A DNA stretch of 5,582 bases from Pseudomonadota bacterium (GTDB taxonomy: Bacteria; Pseudomonadota; Gammaproteobacteria; Steroidobacterales; Steroidobacteraceae). Position 1 is the first letter of the stretch. Each line of letters opens with the position of its first letter. The stretch covers positions 1-5,582 of the forward strand of contig CANGMU010000166.1 in the NCBI GenBank assembly GCA_947454665.1. Direction: 5' to 3'. Shown one piece after another: positions 5,571 to 5,582 of this stretch. Under the pieces are notes generated by a model, which ran no database searches, was not told where the DNA came from, and was given only the letters and a program-made list of their open reading frames with translations. The position numbers and the translations under genes are program-made.

Positions 5571-5582
5571 TTAATTCCTTTA
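5571..5582. promoter_or_regulatory. Probable half of a second operator, cut by the window edge
   Basis: TTAATTCCTTTA resembles the left half of the dyad at 2888-2911 (TTAAATTCCCTTTT), with one A and one C missing. It sits at a comparable place, just upstream of a G6-containing ribosome binding site. The right arm, if present, lies beyond the window. If confirmed, the propeller gene belongs to the same TetR regulon. Confidence 0.45.

Overview
The window is a GC-rich stretch of bacterial DNA, with codon usage to match. It holds one complete regulator gene on the + strand and five genes on the - strand, one of which runs off the left edge. Four of the five - strand products carry Sec-type signal peptides, so this is a Gram-negative locus devoted largely to envelope or periplasmic proteins. 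The mix of families (DUF6152-type protein, its uncharacterised secreted partner, an exported FAH-family hydrolase and a PD40/TolB-like propeller) suggests an environmental proteobacterium. A Steroidobacter-like or Nevskia-like gammaproteobacterium or a sphingomonad would fit, but the genus cannot be fixed from the sequence alone.

Layout. Right to left on the - strand, 2866 to 1 looks like a single operon. It contains a 254-residue secreted protein of unknown function, then after about 20 nt a DUF6152-like small secreted protein, then after 38 nt an exported fumarylacetoacetate hydrolase (FAH)-family protein, then with no gap (TAG directly followed by GTG) an MFS transporter cut by the window edge. 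A TetR-family regulator diverges from this operon at about 2935. The 68-nt gap between them carries a perfect 9-bp-arm inverted repeat (2888-2911), a strong operator candidate. A 626-residue exported beta-propeller protein (3677-5557, - strand) converges on the regulator, with only 13 nt between the two stop codons. Its leader at the right edge of the window resembles the operon leader and appears to hold half of a second copy of the operator.

Working model (inference). The TetR protein represses itself, the four-gene operon and probably the propeller gene, and is released by a small ligand. The exported FAH-like enzyme would cleave or hydrate a keto/diketo acid in the periplasm, the MFS permease would move substrate or product across the inner membrane, and the two small secreted proteins and the propeller would assist in the envelope. 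Most unusual are the export of a normally cytoplasmic enzyme family, its altered catalytic dyad, and the shared operator-like leader. There is no stretch over 300 bases without a gene, and I saw no RNA gene, mobile element, CRISPR array or convincing terminator.
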